This document shows, in pieces, positions 1-8,546 of a stretch of 45,086 nucleotides of DNA (positions are counted from its first letter, which is position 1; each line of letters opens with the position of its first letter). The stretch spans positions 1 to 45,086 of IMG/VR virus record IMGVR_UViG_3300044511_000220. The stretch is one strand, 5' to 3'. A program made the position numbers and the translations under genes. The stretch comes from a virus. The notes beneath the pieces were generated by a model that saw only the letters and a list, made by a program, of their open reading frames with translations, did not search any database and was not told where the DNA came from.

Positions 1-2188
1 CCATATCGGAATATGCAGTCAATGGCGATGTAAAGGAGCGCGCGAAGGATATTCCGCGCATTTGTGGATATCCCTGTTGGATAAAATCATGAATTATCGC
101 TTCTCGTAGGGCTTTGTCCCGTCTTTTCGCTGGGTTGGGATGAAAAAATTCCTTTAACCCGACAGGAATCCCCCCTATCTTTTCCCCCTCATCATAAAAA
201 CGTCCATATGCACCCTTACCCATCAAGCGCCGCGTGAAATTTGGAATCAATCCCTCCGCCCTATACGGATTAAAACCATGCACCCCCTCAAAATCCCTTT
301 TATAATTCTTGCCCGCCGCGCTGGACGCGGGCGGCATAATCGCGGGCTGTTCGAATTGCGGGAAATAGCGCACCCGTTCGGCGGCGTTATAAGTAACCTC
401 CCCCATCCCCTTCACATTCATCCGTTTAATATTGCCCGGCGCATACCCACCGTTAAATGCCCCCATGATTTCAAAGGCATCATCTTGCCTTACAAAATTC
501 GGGATGAAGCCCGCCGCCTTTCTGCGTCCGGGCACAATTATGGATTCCTGCGTGCCGGGCATTTTCTCCACGCGCACAATTTGGGATTTGGCGGCGGTCG
601 CAGCCAAAGAACCCTGTATGCCGCGCAAACGCTCGCTGGCCGCAACCTGTTGTTGCAATATAGCCAAAATGCGCGCCTCATATTCCACCAGCGAAATCTC
701 ATTGGTCAACAATTGATGCCGCAGGGTATTCTCCGTTGTCATTACCTGCGCAATTTGTTTGCCAATATACAGGCGGTTCTGCTCTTCCTTGTTAAGTCCA
801 ATAACACCCTTCAACGAATCCAAGCTGAACTTGGAAAACTGCACGAACAATTTGGAAAGGCCCGCCGTGATAAGGAGGCCACCGGGACCAAAAGGTAAGT
901 CGCCGGAGCCACCCAAAAAGCTTCCGATACCCTTGGATATGCCACTGGCGATTTTTGCGCCAATGCCCTCGCCGTTGACAGTATCCGCAACGTCGTTAAC
1001 CTGCTTTAAAATACCTTCCACGAGGGGGCGAAACATATTTCCGCCCAGCTTAGCCCCCATTTGCAATATGTTATTTCGCGTTTTCTCCAACAGCGCATCC
1101 AAAGATTGGTTCAACATTTCATTACGTTGGATGGCTGCGTCCGTGGCGTTTTTGGATATTCCCAAGGCTTGATTGTATGTTGAGTATTGCTTGCTCAAGT
1201 CGCCTAGAGCGGCCTTGAGGATGTTGATTTGATAAACGCCACCCACCAATTCAGCCAGTTGCGAGCGTTCGGCCTGCCCCAAGCGGTCGAATTGCGTGGC
1301 TAAGTTGCCGATAATCTCCTGTGCGGGCAGCAAATTACGGTGCAAATCACGCGCCACAACACCAAAAGTTTCCAGTTGTTCAATGACTTCCGGGCGCTGG
1401 ATACGGGTGAAAATAGTCTTAAGGGAGTTACCGATGACCGCACCGCCGCGCGCCGTGGTTTGTTGAACTGATGTTACGAGGGCCAGTAATTCATCAAGAC
1501 CCACCCCCGCATCCTGCGCGGATGAACCCACGCGCTGGATGGCCTCGGCCAAGTCCTTTGCGCTTACAGCGAACGAAGCATCAACCGTAGCCAGTTTATT
1601 TACCAATTCGGTGGATGTAATGGTCGTTCTATTGAACGAGTTGATAGCCGCCGTCATTGCCTCAACCGCCCCAACAACCCCCATACCCGACAAGCGCGAC
1701 AGGATTAGCGCGTCGCGCGTTCTCTTGAGTGTTTCTTGCATACCCAAGCCCTGCCGGGAGAATTCCAGTGCGGCCTTGGAAACGGTATCAAAGGTTTGGC
1801 CCGTATTTTTCGCAATGGTAAATAAATCGTTTCCGAACTTTTGCAAGTTGGTCGTTGAAAGACCCAAGATGGCATTGATATCAACAAGATTCTTTTCCAC
1901 GTCGCGCGTGGCCTTTATCATCTCGACAAAGGCGCGCTGGACGGCATAGAGGGAACCGGCAGAAGCGGCGAAGGCTAATACGCGGGCGTTGGAAGCATCG
2001 AGCGATTTGTTGAACTCGCCCATTGCGCCGGTAATGCGGCCCAAGGGTTGGGAAAAGGAGCGCCCGTCGAATTTGAAGGCTCGTTGAAGTGCGGGCTCGA
2101 CGCGATGAGCCGCCGCCAAGATATCCCTTTCAAATTGGGAAGTCTCTGCGCCGACCCTTAAGGAAACGTGTGATGCGCCTGCTGCCAT
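1..2188 (-). CDS. Tail tape measure protein with kinase-like segment, 3' end outside window
   Basis: Long open frame of 729 codons that runs off the left edge, starting at the ATG at 2186-2188. The N-terminal half resembles the TP901-type tape measure domain, rich in Ala, Ser and Gln helices, which sets tail length and is packed in the tail tube. Two GxIPNF motifs lie near residues 560 and 646. Directly after the second comes a glycine-loop-like GKGAYGRFYD (about 657-666), a VGLKEF motif (Lys about 679) and a helix containing REAIIHDF (Glu about 696), as in the N-lobe of protein kinases. It follows chaperone-like genes, the usual place for a tape measure. The tape measure call is firm; the kinase part is inference and its catalytic half is not visible. 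Confidence 0.85.
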   Translation of the reverse strand, partial: MAAGASHVSLRVGAETSQFERDILAAAHRVEPALQRAFKFDGRSFSQPLGRITGAMGEFNKSLDASNARVLAFAASAGSLYAVQRAFVEMIKATRDVEKNLVDINAILGLSTTNLQKFGNDLFTIAKNTGQTFDTVSKAALEFSRQGLGMQETLKRTRDALILSRLSGMGVVGAVEAMTAAINSFNRTTITSTELVNKLATVDASFAVSAKDLAEAIQRVGSSAQDAGVGLDELLALVTSVQQTTARGGAVIGNSLKTIFTRIQRPEVIEQLETFGVVARDLHRNLLPAQEIIGNLATQFDRLGQAERSQLAELVGGVYQINILKAALGDLSKQYSTYNQALGISKNATDAAIQRNEMLNQSLDALLEKTRNNILQMGAKLGGNMFRPLVEGILKQVNDVADTVNGEGIGAKIASGISKGIGSFLGGSGDLPFGPGGLLITAGLSKLFVQFSKFSLDSLKGVIGLNKEEQNRLYIGKQIAQVMTTENTLRHQLLTNEISLVEYEARILAILQQQVAASERLRGIQGSLAATAAKSQIVRVEKMPGTQESIIVPGRRKAAGFIPNFVRQDDAFEIMGAFNGGYAPGNIKRMNVKGMGEVTYNAAERVRYFPQFEQPAIMPPASSAAGKNYKRDFEGVHGFNPYRAEGLIPNFTRRLMGKGAYGRFYDEGEKIGGIPVGLKEFFHPNPAKRRDKALREAIIHDFIQQGYPQMRGISFARSFTSPLTAYSDM

Positions 2189-2217
2189 AATGATGCCCTA
2201 TACCGTGTCTATTCTAA

Positions 2218-2224
2218 TTACACG
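2218..2224 (-). promoter_or_regulatory. Late promoter-like motif CGTGTAA before tape measure
   Basis: On the minus strand CCCGTGTAATT lies 29 nt before the tape measure ATG. The same GTGTAA core precedes many other genes of the virion and accessory region. Confidence 0.45.
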
Positions 2225-2239
2225 GGAATTGGGTATCCC

Positions 2240-3229
2240 TTATCGGCCCTTGCCTTGAATTTCCATGATTTCTTCCATCGAAAGGGTTTTCTTGCCGCGC
2301 TTCTTTGCCTCGCGCGCCAAGTCAATGCCATTGTCGGTATTGATGCCCATTTGCTTTAGTTCCGTTGGGGATGCCCCGACAATAGCCACGTTACCCTCGC
2401 CCCCAACATATTTCTGAACATTTTGCGTGCCCGTATGTAATGTAATCAACTTATCGGGCTCATCCATCATCTCTTCTGTCGGTGTTGTCTTTAATTCGGA
2501 CAATATACGTTTAAAATAGCGCGCGAAGCCAAATAGCTCGGCTTGATAGAAGGTCAATTCCATGACGGGCTTGCCATAGAAAACGCGCGGGTCGTCATTG
2601 CACAAATAAAAGAAATTCAAAAAGGAAGATAATAAAGCCACTCGCTGCAAATTAATTTGCCCAAAATGGTCCATTTTTGTATTATATGTTTTGACAAGCT
2701 CATTTAATTGGTCATCCTCCAAATCGTTGAATTCCTCCAACGTAAAAAGCGGGGTGTGACACGGCCCATCCCTGTAAAATGACTTGAAAATATAGTATTC
2801 ATTAATCTTTTTCGCGGCAAATTTCTCCGCCGTGTCTCCAATTAAAAAATCCCTTTCATTCTCTATCTTTTTGATGGATTGCCGTGCACTGGCAATTTCT
2901 ATATCAATTTCACGAATCAGGTCCTTCTGAAAATGCTTGGCGCGGGTATTTTTGGCATTTTCAATAAAAGATGCAAAATTAGCTACGTCTCGATTCTTGG
3001 ATTCCGACCAAAAACCATCCCTGATAAGTTCTTGTTCACGCTCTTGATTGGTGGACATCCCACGCTCGCGGGCTTTATTAAGGAAGGATTCGTTTTGACA
3101 ATCAATATCGGCAATGTCAAAATTAGTCAGATGCTTGATGAAGATGGGATTGCCCTCAAAGGACGCGGGGCTATAGGCGCGCAAGATATCAGCGAACAAT
3201 ATCTTTAATTGAGCGCGGGGCACTTTCAT
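2240..3229 (-). CDS. Probable tail assembly protein, upstream of tape measure
   Basis: 329 residues, mostly charged and helical, with the start at 3227-3229. No catalytic motif is visible. The C-terminal 60 residues are lysine-rich (KKRGKKTLSMEEIMEIQGKG). Many tailed phages place one or two tail assembly chaperones between the tail tube gene and the tape measure gene, and this gene and the one before it occupy that position. The function is therefore inferred from position only. A baseplate or tail accessory protein is the alternative. Confidence 0.6.
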   Translation of the reverse strand: MKVPRAQLKILFADILRAYSPASFEGNPIFIKHLTNFDIADIDCQNESFLNKARERGMSTNQEREQELIRDGFWSESKNRDVANFASFIENAKNTRAKHFQKDLIREIDIEIASARQSIKKIENERDFLIGDTAEKFAAKKINEYYIFKSFYRDGPCHTPLFTLEEFNDLEDDQLNELVKTYNTKMDHFGQINLQRVALLSSFLNFFYLCNDDPRVFYGKPVMELTFYQAELFGFARYFKRILSELKTTPTEEMMDEPDKLITLHTGTQNVQKYVGGEGNVAIVGASPTELKQMGINTDNGIDLAREAKKRGKKTLSMEEIMEIQGKGR

Positions 3230-3249
3230 GACGATGGAACGGCGTGTCT

Positions 3250-3993
3250 TTAGCCGCTGGCGTCATAAATCTTTTCCAACTCGGCAAACTCATCCTTTGA
3301 AAAGGCCCGGCCCATAAACCACGCGCCGACCAAGAAGCTGAATTTCTTAATGACGGCGGCGGCAAATTCATCCTCCTTTTCATCATAATCATCATAACGC
3401 TTCAAACGGTCCTCAAAGGAGCCCACGCCAAAAAAAGGAACGGGCTCCTTCTTATCGTTTTCCTTATGCGATAAATGCAAGACCCACCACACGATGATTT
3501 TATTACGCGCGTGACTTTCCGCCGTTTCCTCGAAAAGACTGGCGTGCGCATCTTCAAACTCCTTGATGCGTTGATTCAAATCAACCAGTTCAGTCAGCAT
3601 CTTGGTGTATGCTTCCTGTTCTTCCTTGGTGCGCTCTTTTTCCTCCTTTGATGCTAATTCCCGAAACCGCGTTTGCTTGGCCTGCAATTCGGAATAAATG
3701 GTCTGATATTCCTGTTTCGCGCCGTCGCTAAACACACCACCGTCATTCGCAAAACGCTTGGCCAACTGAGCGTTCGTCAATAGGCCACGTTTGATGCCCT
3801 CGCCAAGCTTAACCCCATAAAACAATCTCGCCTCATCATTCAATTCACGATTTGGTCGGACGATATGGAATGGGCAGGGGACTTCCTTCTTTACCTTGCG
3901 CGTGACGGTAACGGACTGGCCATTTTCCTGTTTCGTCTCTTGTTCGTCAACCTCAACGGTTTGATTAACCGTGAATGAATGTAGCAATTTCAT
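3250..3993 (-). CDS. Probable tail assembly chaperone-like protein
   Basis: 247 residues. The N-terminus is a short beta-rich stretch (MKLLHSFTVNQTVEVDEQET) followed by a region with KFAxxD-like helices (LLTNAQLAKRFANDGG) and a long charged helix likely to form a coiled coil around residues 85-145. It lies between the 88-residue gene (2 nt spacer) and the 329-residue gene (20 nt spacer), upstream of the tape measure, where tail chaperones are normally found. I recognise the general look of proteins in this position of large myoviruses but cannot name a family. Confidence 0.6.
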   Translation of the reverse strand: MKLLHSFTVNQTVEVDEQETKQENGQSVTVTRKVKKEVPCPFHIVRPNRELNDEARLFYGVKLGEGIKRGLLTNAQLAKRFANDGGVFSDGAKQEYQTIYSELQAKQTRFRELASKEEKERTKEEQEAYTKMLTELVDLNQRIKEFEDAHASLFEETAESHARNKIIVWWVLHLSHKENDKKEPVPFFGVGSFEDRLKRYDDYDEKEDEFAAAVIKKFSFLVGAWFMGRAFSKDEFAELEKIYDASG

Positions 3994-3995
3994 GA

Positions 3996-4262
3996 TTAAA
4001 GGGTATCGTTGCCGCCGCCGCTTAAATTGATATGAAATTTGTCAATAAAATCAGTCAACTCACGCTGCGCGTCACCGTTCTTATCCAAAATCGTTTTTCG
4101 CATTTTGAAAAAATCCTCTTGATTTATCTTACGCGCTTGTAGCAATTTTTCCAACATTTCAAGGAAAGTTTTGGATAAATGCACGAGCCTGCGCGTAATT
4201 TGAAACTTAATCAAATCATTAGCGGTCGGCTGTTGAGACATTGGCGTTTGAGCGTCACCCAT
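3996..4262 (-). CDS. Small helical protein at head of tail chaperone operon
   Basis: 88 residues, Gln/Thr-rich N-terminus followed by two predicted helices with many Lys and Leu. No known motif. It is the first gene after the terminator that closes the tail-tube gene and follows a CGTGTAA motif by 31 nt, so it probably opens the transcription unit running through the chaperone-like genes to the tape measure. A second in-frame Met (MSQQ) seven residues in could be the true start. Confidence 0.55.
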   Translation of the reverse strand: MGDAQTPMSQQPTANDLIKFQITRRLVHLSKTFLEMLEKLLQARKINQEDFFKMRKTILDKNGDAQRELTDFIDKFHINLSGGGNDTL

Positions 4263-4293
4263 ACCTTTGAAAAACCTTTCCCTTCAAGCAAGA

Positions 4294-4300
4294 TTACACG
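4294..4300 (-). promoter_or_regulatory. Late promoter-like motif CGTGTAA
   Basis: CGCGTGTAATC on the minus strand, 31 nt before the 88-residue gene and just downstream of the terminator of the tail-tube gene. Confidence 0.4.
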
Positions 4301-4324
4301 CGAAAATGCCCCACCTTAAAAACA

Positions 4325-4356
4325 AAAAAAATGAGGGTGTATTCCCCCATTTTTTT
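4325..4356 (-). terminator. Intrinsic terminator after tail-tube gene
   Basis: A-tract, ATGAGGG, 6-nt loop, CCCCCAT, T-tract as read on the plus strand: a stem with one mismatch flanked by A and T runs, so it could work in both directions. It lies about 20 nt after the stop of the tail-tube-like gene. Confidence 0.7.
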
Positions 4357-4375
4357 GAACTATTTGTTCGAAGTG

Positions 4376-5521
4376 TTAGTATGAATTCGCGGCCCCGCTC
4401 ATAAGCAGCACCACGCCCGTTTGGTTCGGGCCACCAAGTTGGCCTACGAAACTCGCGCTGACCCGCTTGTTGCCGCCAATATCAGACGAGAAGGATTCGC
4501 TGTCCAGCTTGCACTTGCGGAGGATATAGGCCGAAACCGGATTGCCCTGCGCGGTGCAACTGGATTTCTTGAGTGTGACCGTAATATCGTAATCCGTGTC
4601 GTCGCACAGAATTGATTGCAAATCACCCGTGGTCAAATCGCCCACTTGCGCATCAATATCCACGCGAACATCGATTGGGAAACGCGGCTCCCGAGCGAAC
4701 GCGAATCGTGAACCAAGTTTCTGTAATTGCTCGCGAGAGAGGTCGAAGCTCAGGTTAAAGCTTTGAATCTTCGAATCATCAATGTCAACGCCCGCCTCTC
4801 GGAAGCTGGTCGTTGTGCCGTTTTCCCTGATGGTAACGGTGATATCACCCGGTTTGAGCGCTGAGATTGCCAAGTCGCCAGCCGTTGCGCCCATTGGGTT
4901 GGTAGTTGCAACTGGCAGAGAATATATTTTAGCTGACATGCGCGTGCCCGCGTTGGGGTCAATCGCGGGAATCGAGTTACCAGTGCAACCATCATCCCAA
5001 GTAAGGTTCAAACCTTCCACCCCGACATTCACGACGGGAAGATTACCCACGGAGGCGGACACGCTGTATGAAGTGATGAAAGCATTACCAATGCCCACGG
5101 TATGACCCGAATCCGTCGAAACGGGTTCAGCAAGAGCGTCCTTGCCCTCGGGCACAAAGCGAATGAAGTAATTTTTCTCGTCCGTTTCGCGCGTTAGGAA
5201 ACCAGACAAACAAGATGTGGTTCCATCCACCACGAACCCCATCTTATGTTCGTTCCAGAAGTTGGCGAGCAAGTAAGAGAAGGAGAGCGGGACGGTCGGG
5301 CTGGAAAGGTTGATACGGTCGATGGCCGCAAGTTCACCAAATTGATTGATAGGCTGGCGCGGAATATTGAAGGAATAATTGCAGTTCTGAATACGATGCA
5401 ACTGAACCGTTAGGTTTGCGCCGATGTCTCCCGATTCGAAGTGGTTGCCCGTAGCGCTATATTTACCCGTGGGACCAACGAACAGTGATTGTGCGGCGCT
5501 GATGATACGATTGCGAGGCAT
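4376..5521 (-). CDS. Major tail tube-like structural protein (copy 1)
   Basis: 381 residues, beta-rich, with few charged helices. The N-terminus has an LFVGP motif, then a conserved block (LHRIQNCNYSFNIPRQPINQ) followed by FGELAAIDRI, and near residue 155 SASVGNLPVVNV. The same blocks in the same order occur in the 471-residue protein at 14860, so the two are paralogs. The position between connector genes and chaperone-like genes and the terminator just downstream suggest an abundant tail protein, most likely the tail tube. No sheath protein is visible in the window, so the tail type stays open. Confidence 0.65.
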   Translation of the reverse strand: MPRNRIISAAQSLFVGPTGKYSATGNHFESGDIGANLTVQLHRIQNCNYSFNIPRQPINQFGELAAIDRINLSSPTVPLSFSYLLANFWNEHKMGFVVDGTTSCLSGFLTRETDEKNYFIRFVPEGKDALAEPVSTDSGHTVGIGNAFITSYSVSASVGNLPVVNVGVEGLNLTWDDGCTGNSIPAIDPNAGTRMSAKIYSLPVATTNPMGATAGDLAISALKPGDITVTIRENGTTTSFREAGVDIDDSKIQSFNLSFDLSREQLQKLGSRFAFAREPRFPIDVRVDIDAQVGDLTTGDLQSILCDDTDYDITVTLKKSSCTAQGNPVSAYILRKCKLDSESFSSDIGGNKRVSASFVGQLGGPNQTGVVLLMSGAANSY

Positions 5522-5588
5522 AGGTTTTTAAGGTTTATGGTTAAAAATGGCGCGATTCAAAACCGGGTGACGATTTATTCACTTTAAA

Positions 5589-5594
5589 TTACAG
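5589..5594 (-). promoter_or_regulatory. Weak late motif (CTGTAA) before tail-tube gene
   Basis: TGCTGTAATTT on the minus strand, about 67 nt before the start. It differs from the GTGTAA motif by one base and follows a weak terminator, so it may start the tail-tube transcript. Confidence 0.25.
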
Positions 5595-5595
5595 C

Positions 5596-5616
5596 AAAAA
5601 GGCTCATCTGAGAACC
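5596..5616 (-). terminator. Weak hairpin plus T-run after 291-residue gene
   Basis: On the minus strand GGTTCTCAGATGAGCC can form a 5-bp stem followed by TTTTT. Short stem, so only a possible terminator. Confidence 0.35.
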
Positions 5617-5629
5617 TCAAAAGATACGC

Positions 5630-6505
5630 TTAACTTCTTGGGTATCTGGCCTTTTCCAAGGTAAAATCGACAAAAGCCGGAAATATTTCAGGGTTAATGT
5701 CTCGAACCTCGCTCATAATACGCGCGTTGGAGTCTAGCCTTGTCACCATGACATTCTTAATAAATGCCCCGCTATCATAGGAAACCCTATCCCCCACTAA
5801 ATTGTTATAATTGAACCCGGTCGCACTTTTTGTAAACCCAAAAGAATTATAGGGATATTCGTCACCCGCCAAAAGGGGTATGCAACCCCGCGCTTGGTCT
5901 TTCATGATGGAGCAAATGGCGTCCAAATTGAACGTATTATCAGCAATTACCACCGCACGCACATTAGAAATGGTGGTTTCCATGCCCCCGAAGGCAAATT
6001 CCTCGGATTTTCCACCATTATTTATCAAAAACACGGCAGGATAGGTAATCACATTTTTACCCAAACCGCTGGGCACAACCGGAATCTTGGGTCTAGGCAC
6101 ATATTTCGTTTCAAACAAAAGCTCGGCGTCCGTTTTGTTCGTTAAATTGATATTGAATTCTTTAACGGAAAGATGCCCAGAAATTACCAAGGTGCCCGTT
6201 AAATCCGTATGAAATTGGCCCTCCCGATAGCTGAAATTGCCCGTAACGGGCTGATTACCATTCTGGCCGCTAACGTATATGCGTGCGGGCACAATGGCGG
6301 AAGTCGAAATGGCACTATCCGCCACAATGGGCTTATATGGAGCCCCAAATGCCTTGTATGTGGTTGTGCCAGAAATATACGTATCCGATGGTAGCCTATA
6401 CAATAGGCCCGAATAGTTGAAGAAAGCTTCCCCCTTGGTTAGAACCTTGTTATCCAACCATAAAAGGACGCTCGCCATTAACTGATTTTCGTATTGGGGC
6501 TTCAT
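5630..6505 (-). CDS. Virion structural protein, neck or tail completion candidate
   Basis: 291 residues beginning MKPQYENQLMASVLLWLDNKVLTKGEAFFN; after this helical start the protein is mostly beta-strand, with several cysteines near residues 197-210. No family recognised with certainty. It is last in a chain of tightly packed genes from the capsid side (starts and stops touch within 1-3 nt), just before the tail-tube gene, which fits a neck, tail terminator or completion role. This is positional inference. Confidence 0.55.
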   Translation of the reverse strand: MKPQYENQLMASVLLWLDNKVLTKGEAFFNYSGLLYRLPSDTYISGTTTYKAFGAPYKPIVADSAISTSAIVPARIYVSGQNGNQPVTGNFSYREGQFHTDLTGTLVISGHLSVKEFNINLTNKTDAELLFETKYVPRPKIPVVPSGLGKNVITYPAVFLINNGGKSEEFAFGGMETTISNVRAVVIADNTFNLDAICSIMKDQARGCIPLLAGDEYPYNSFGFTKSATGFNYNNLVGDRVSYDSGAFIKNVMVTRLDSNARIMSEVRDINPEIFPAFVDFTLEKARYPRS

Positions 6506-7102
6506 TTATGCGAAATTAGCCTTGAATTTATCCAGCATTTGCCGGAAATAATAGGACGCGGGCGAAAATTCCTCACCTCGCACGGCATGTTTGGCCTGCA
6601 CACCCAATGTCGAGCGGCTCGCCGGATGGAATTTCCAGTAAATAAAATGCGTGAAACCCGGCACCCCATCCGTAATTGCATACAACCAGCTTATGTTCTT
6701 ATTCCAAGGCAAGCCGCTGGCTTCTATCAGTTTATCCTCGGGGGGTAAATTCACATCAAATGAATAGGTAATTTTGGCTCCATTAATTTGAACGTCTGGA
6801 TTATTCTTATCCCCAAGGTTAATTGTTTCCTCCAATATATTAACAACCGGAACAGAGGGTGTTTCGCCCGCATTAAAGCCCAGCAAACCAAAAAGCGTGC
6901 CCTTGCCCCCTAGTAATGAACTATTTCCAGCGCTTGTTCCCGCGTCCACTTCCTTGGTAATGTCATCATTCTGAAATTCCTCGATAAAGCGCTTCTTACT
7001 TGCCATCAAAGACCTTTCTGCATTAGCCACAACAAGGTTCTTTAGAGAATTCATATGAAATCCCATATCCCTCCGCAATACTTCAAGGTTAAGCGTAGTC
7101 AT
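6506..7102 (-). CDS. Head-tail connector or neck protein candidate
   Basis: 198 residues if started at the ATG at 7100-7102 (MTTLNLEVLRRDMGFHMNSL). This start leaves one base after the stop of the preceding gene; a longer frame reaching 7222 overlaps that gene heavily and has an unphage-like basic extension, so I reject it. The centre has a Gly/Ser loop (SAGNSSLLGGKGTLFGLLG) and the C-terminus is aromatic. No known motif. Position suggests a connector or tail terminator protein. Confidence 0.55.
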   Translation of the reverse strand: MTTLNLEVLRRDMGFHMNSLKNLVVANAERSLMASKKRFIEEFQNDDITKEVDAGTSAGNSSLLGGKGTLFGLLGFNAGETPSVPVVNILEETINLGDKNNPDVQINGAKITYSFDVNLPPEDKLIEASGLPWNKNISWLYAITDGVPGFTHFIYWKFHPASRSTLGVQAKHAVRGEEFSPASYYFRQMLDKFKANFA

Positions 7103-7103
7103 G

Positions 7104-7550
7104 TTATTTGATAAGTTTGAGCGTATAGAAATAAAAGGCAAGCCCCATATAATTCTGCACGACTTCCTCACCCACAATATTGAATGAATTATTATCAAAC
7201 TCAATCTTTTCCGTTTTGCCATTGCGGATGAAATTGCGCGCGTCCTCGCGCACCTTGATTCTCAAAGTTTCTTGGGTTACTTGAGTGTTAGCAACGTCTA
7301 TTCGTTGATTTCGTTCATTGCGCCCATAATCGACCAAGGCCGAAAAGGTGCCCGAAACCCCGCTATACGTTATTGCGTCTGGCTCCGATTGTTCCTCATA
7401 CCCGGCGTAAAAATTGGTCTGATTATACGCACGACTCAGTATTTTCAGGGGCTCTTTATAAATAAGAATATTCCTTTTGAACGTGTCAAAATGGTTCAGG
7501 CACGCTCCGGTCATTAGGAAAATATCACCAGTTGTAAGGAAGGAAGCCAT
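7104..7550 (-). CDS. Head completion or connector protein candidate
   Basis: 148 residues, alpha/beta, no known motif. The N-terminus MASFLTTGDIFLMTGACLNHFD is followed by a beta-rich body. It is separated from the gene on each side by 1-3 nt, so it belongs to the connector operon that begins near 8033. Function inferred only from position between the capsid and tail genes. Confidence 0.55.
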   Translation of the reverse strand: MASFLTTGDIFLMTGACLNHFDTFKRNILIYKEPLKILSRAYNQTNFYAGYEEQSEPDAITYSGVSGTFSALVDYGRNERNQRIDVANTQVTQETLRIKVREDARNFIRNGKTEKIEFDNNSFNIVGEEVVQNYMGLAFYFYTLKLIK

Positions 7551-7553
7551 GTG

Positions 7554-8033
7554 TTATGTGCGGTTGGTTTCCTTTGTGGTGGGCCGCGCGTCCCACGCGA
7601 CATTATCATCGCCCACCACTTGCACGGGCGCATACTTATTGCGCTTGTAAGCATCCACAAGGCCATTAAGCTCAACGTCCGTATCCTTCTTGAAGGTCAA
7701 ATACGTTTTGCTTACCTCATTCTTATTGACCATTTTTGCGGTAAAGCCATTCTCACTGACCTCCAAGGCTGTATTGGTGCCCACCGCGCCCAAATTATCC
7801 GCAACCTTTTTGCCCCAATAATAGGAATCGAACATCTTTTCCCAGATGATTTTCTGGTCCTCTTCAATGGCGGGAGACAAGCCGGTGGAACCTGATAATA
7901 CGAAGGAAGAATCCAGTGCTAGATTTAGTTTCCCGACATTCGTTCGGAGCCAGAAGGAAACGAAGGAATCGCTTAAATCGGATGGAGAGCCAAGGCCCGA
8001 GATAATTTCGTTGGCAATTAAAGAAATGGTCAT
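7554..8033 (-). CDS. Head-tail adaptor-like protein
   Basis: 159 residues. The N-terminal 100 residues (LIANEIISGLGSPSDLSDSF, then SFWLRTNVGKLN and a segment with EEDQKIIWEKMFDSYYWGKK) look like the helical adaptor proteins that bind under the portal ring. The tail has a beta hairpin and a basic C-terminus. It follows a CGTGTAA motif by 11 nt and leads the connector operon. The family is not certain. Confidence 0.55.
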   Translation of the reverse strand: MTISLIANEIISGLGSPSDLSDSFVSFWLRTNVGKLNLALDSSFVLSGSTGLSPAIEEDQKIIWEKMFDSYYWGKKVADNLGAVGTNTALEVSENGFTAKMVNKNEVSKTYLTFKKDTDVELNGLVDAYKRNKYAPVQVVGDDNVAWDARPTTKETNRT

Positions 8034-8044
8034 ACTACCGTTTT

Positions 8045-8051
8045 TTACACG
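8045..8051 (-). promoter_or_regulatory. Late promoter-like motif CGTGTAA
   Basis: CCGTGTAAAAAAC on the minus strand, 11 nt before the adaptor-like gene. Confidence 0.45.
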
Positions 8052-8101
8052 GAAATACCACCATGCCCAACGGGAAAGAAATGCAAGAAAAACCGAATAA
8101 T

Positions 8102-8482
8102 TTAGCGTCCTTCGGCCAATACGGACGCGGCCTTTTTACTAAGATTAACGGTGGATTTGGACGGTGCGGGCTTTCGATAAGACCCAACGTGAGCCCTGAA
8201 TTCCGCCAATAAGCGCTTAATCAATAAGCCCTTATTATCGGTTGCTGGGAGGCCCGCGACCTCAACCGCGTGCCTCTGCATGTCCGATAGGTTCATATCC
8301 TCCAAGCGCGCGGCATATTCGGATTCCTCCATAGTGCCATATTTGCTAGTGCCATCGTCCCCCCAGATTTGGTCAAGGGTCGTCTTTTGTGCGACGAACT
8401 CTTCCTGTGATTCGGGGGCGGCTTTGCCGTCAATTTGCTTGAGGGATGCCAATTTGGTGGGTTTAGTTTTGCGGTTTGCCAT
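8102..8482 (-). CDS. Small basic protein of unknown function near capsid gene
   Basis: 126 residues with a lysine-rich N-terminus, an acidic centre (WGDDGTSKYGTMEESEYAAR) and a helix-loop-helix segment DMQRHAVEVAGLPATDNKGL followed by RLL, resembling a SAP-like or rho-N-like DNA-binding fold. A clear AAGGA ribosome site lies 6 nt before the ATG and a GTGTAA motif 40 nt before it. It could be a head-associated DNA-binding protein; this is inference. Confidence 0.5.
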   Translation of the reverse strand: MANRKTKPTKLASLKQIDGKAAPESQEEFVAQKTTLDQIWGDDGTSKYGTMEESEYAARLEDMNLSDMQRHAVEVAGLPATDNKGLLIKRLLAEFRAHVGSYRKPAPSKSTVNLSKKAASVLAEGR

Positions 8483-8522
8483 AAATGTCCTTGATGTTCA
8501 CCTTATTATACCTTGCTTGGGG

Positions 8523-8528
8523 TTACAC
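8523..8528 (-). promoter_or_regulatory. Late promoter-like motif GTGTAA
   Basis: AAGTGTAACCC on the minus strand in the short gap between the homing endonuclease stop and the 126-residue gene. Confidence 0.35.
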
Positions 8529-8546
8529 TTAAAAGAAAAGAAGAAA

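Noticed and set aside
278-1949. Several plus-strand frames of 90-200 codons
   Set aside because: They lie opposite the continuous tape measure frame, which has recognisable domains; they have no ribosome sites and low-complexity composition.
6506-7222. Longer start for the connector gene
   Set aside because: It would overlap the previous gene by 119 nt and add a basic hydrophobic extension; the ATG at 7100-7102 lies one base after the previous stop.
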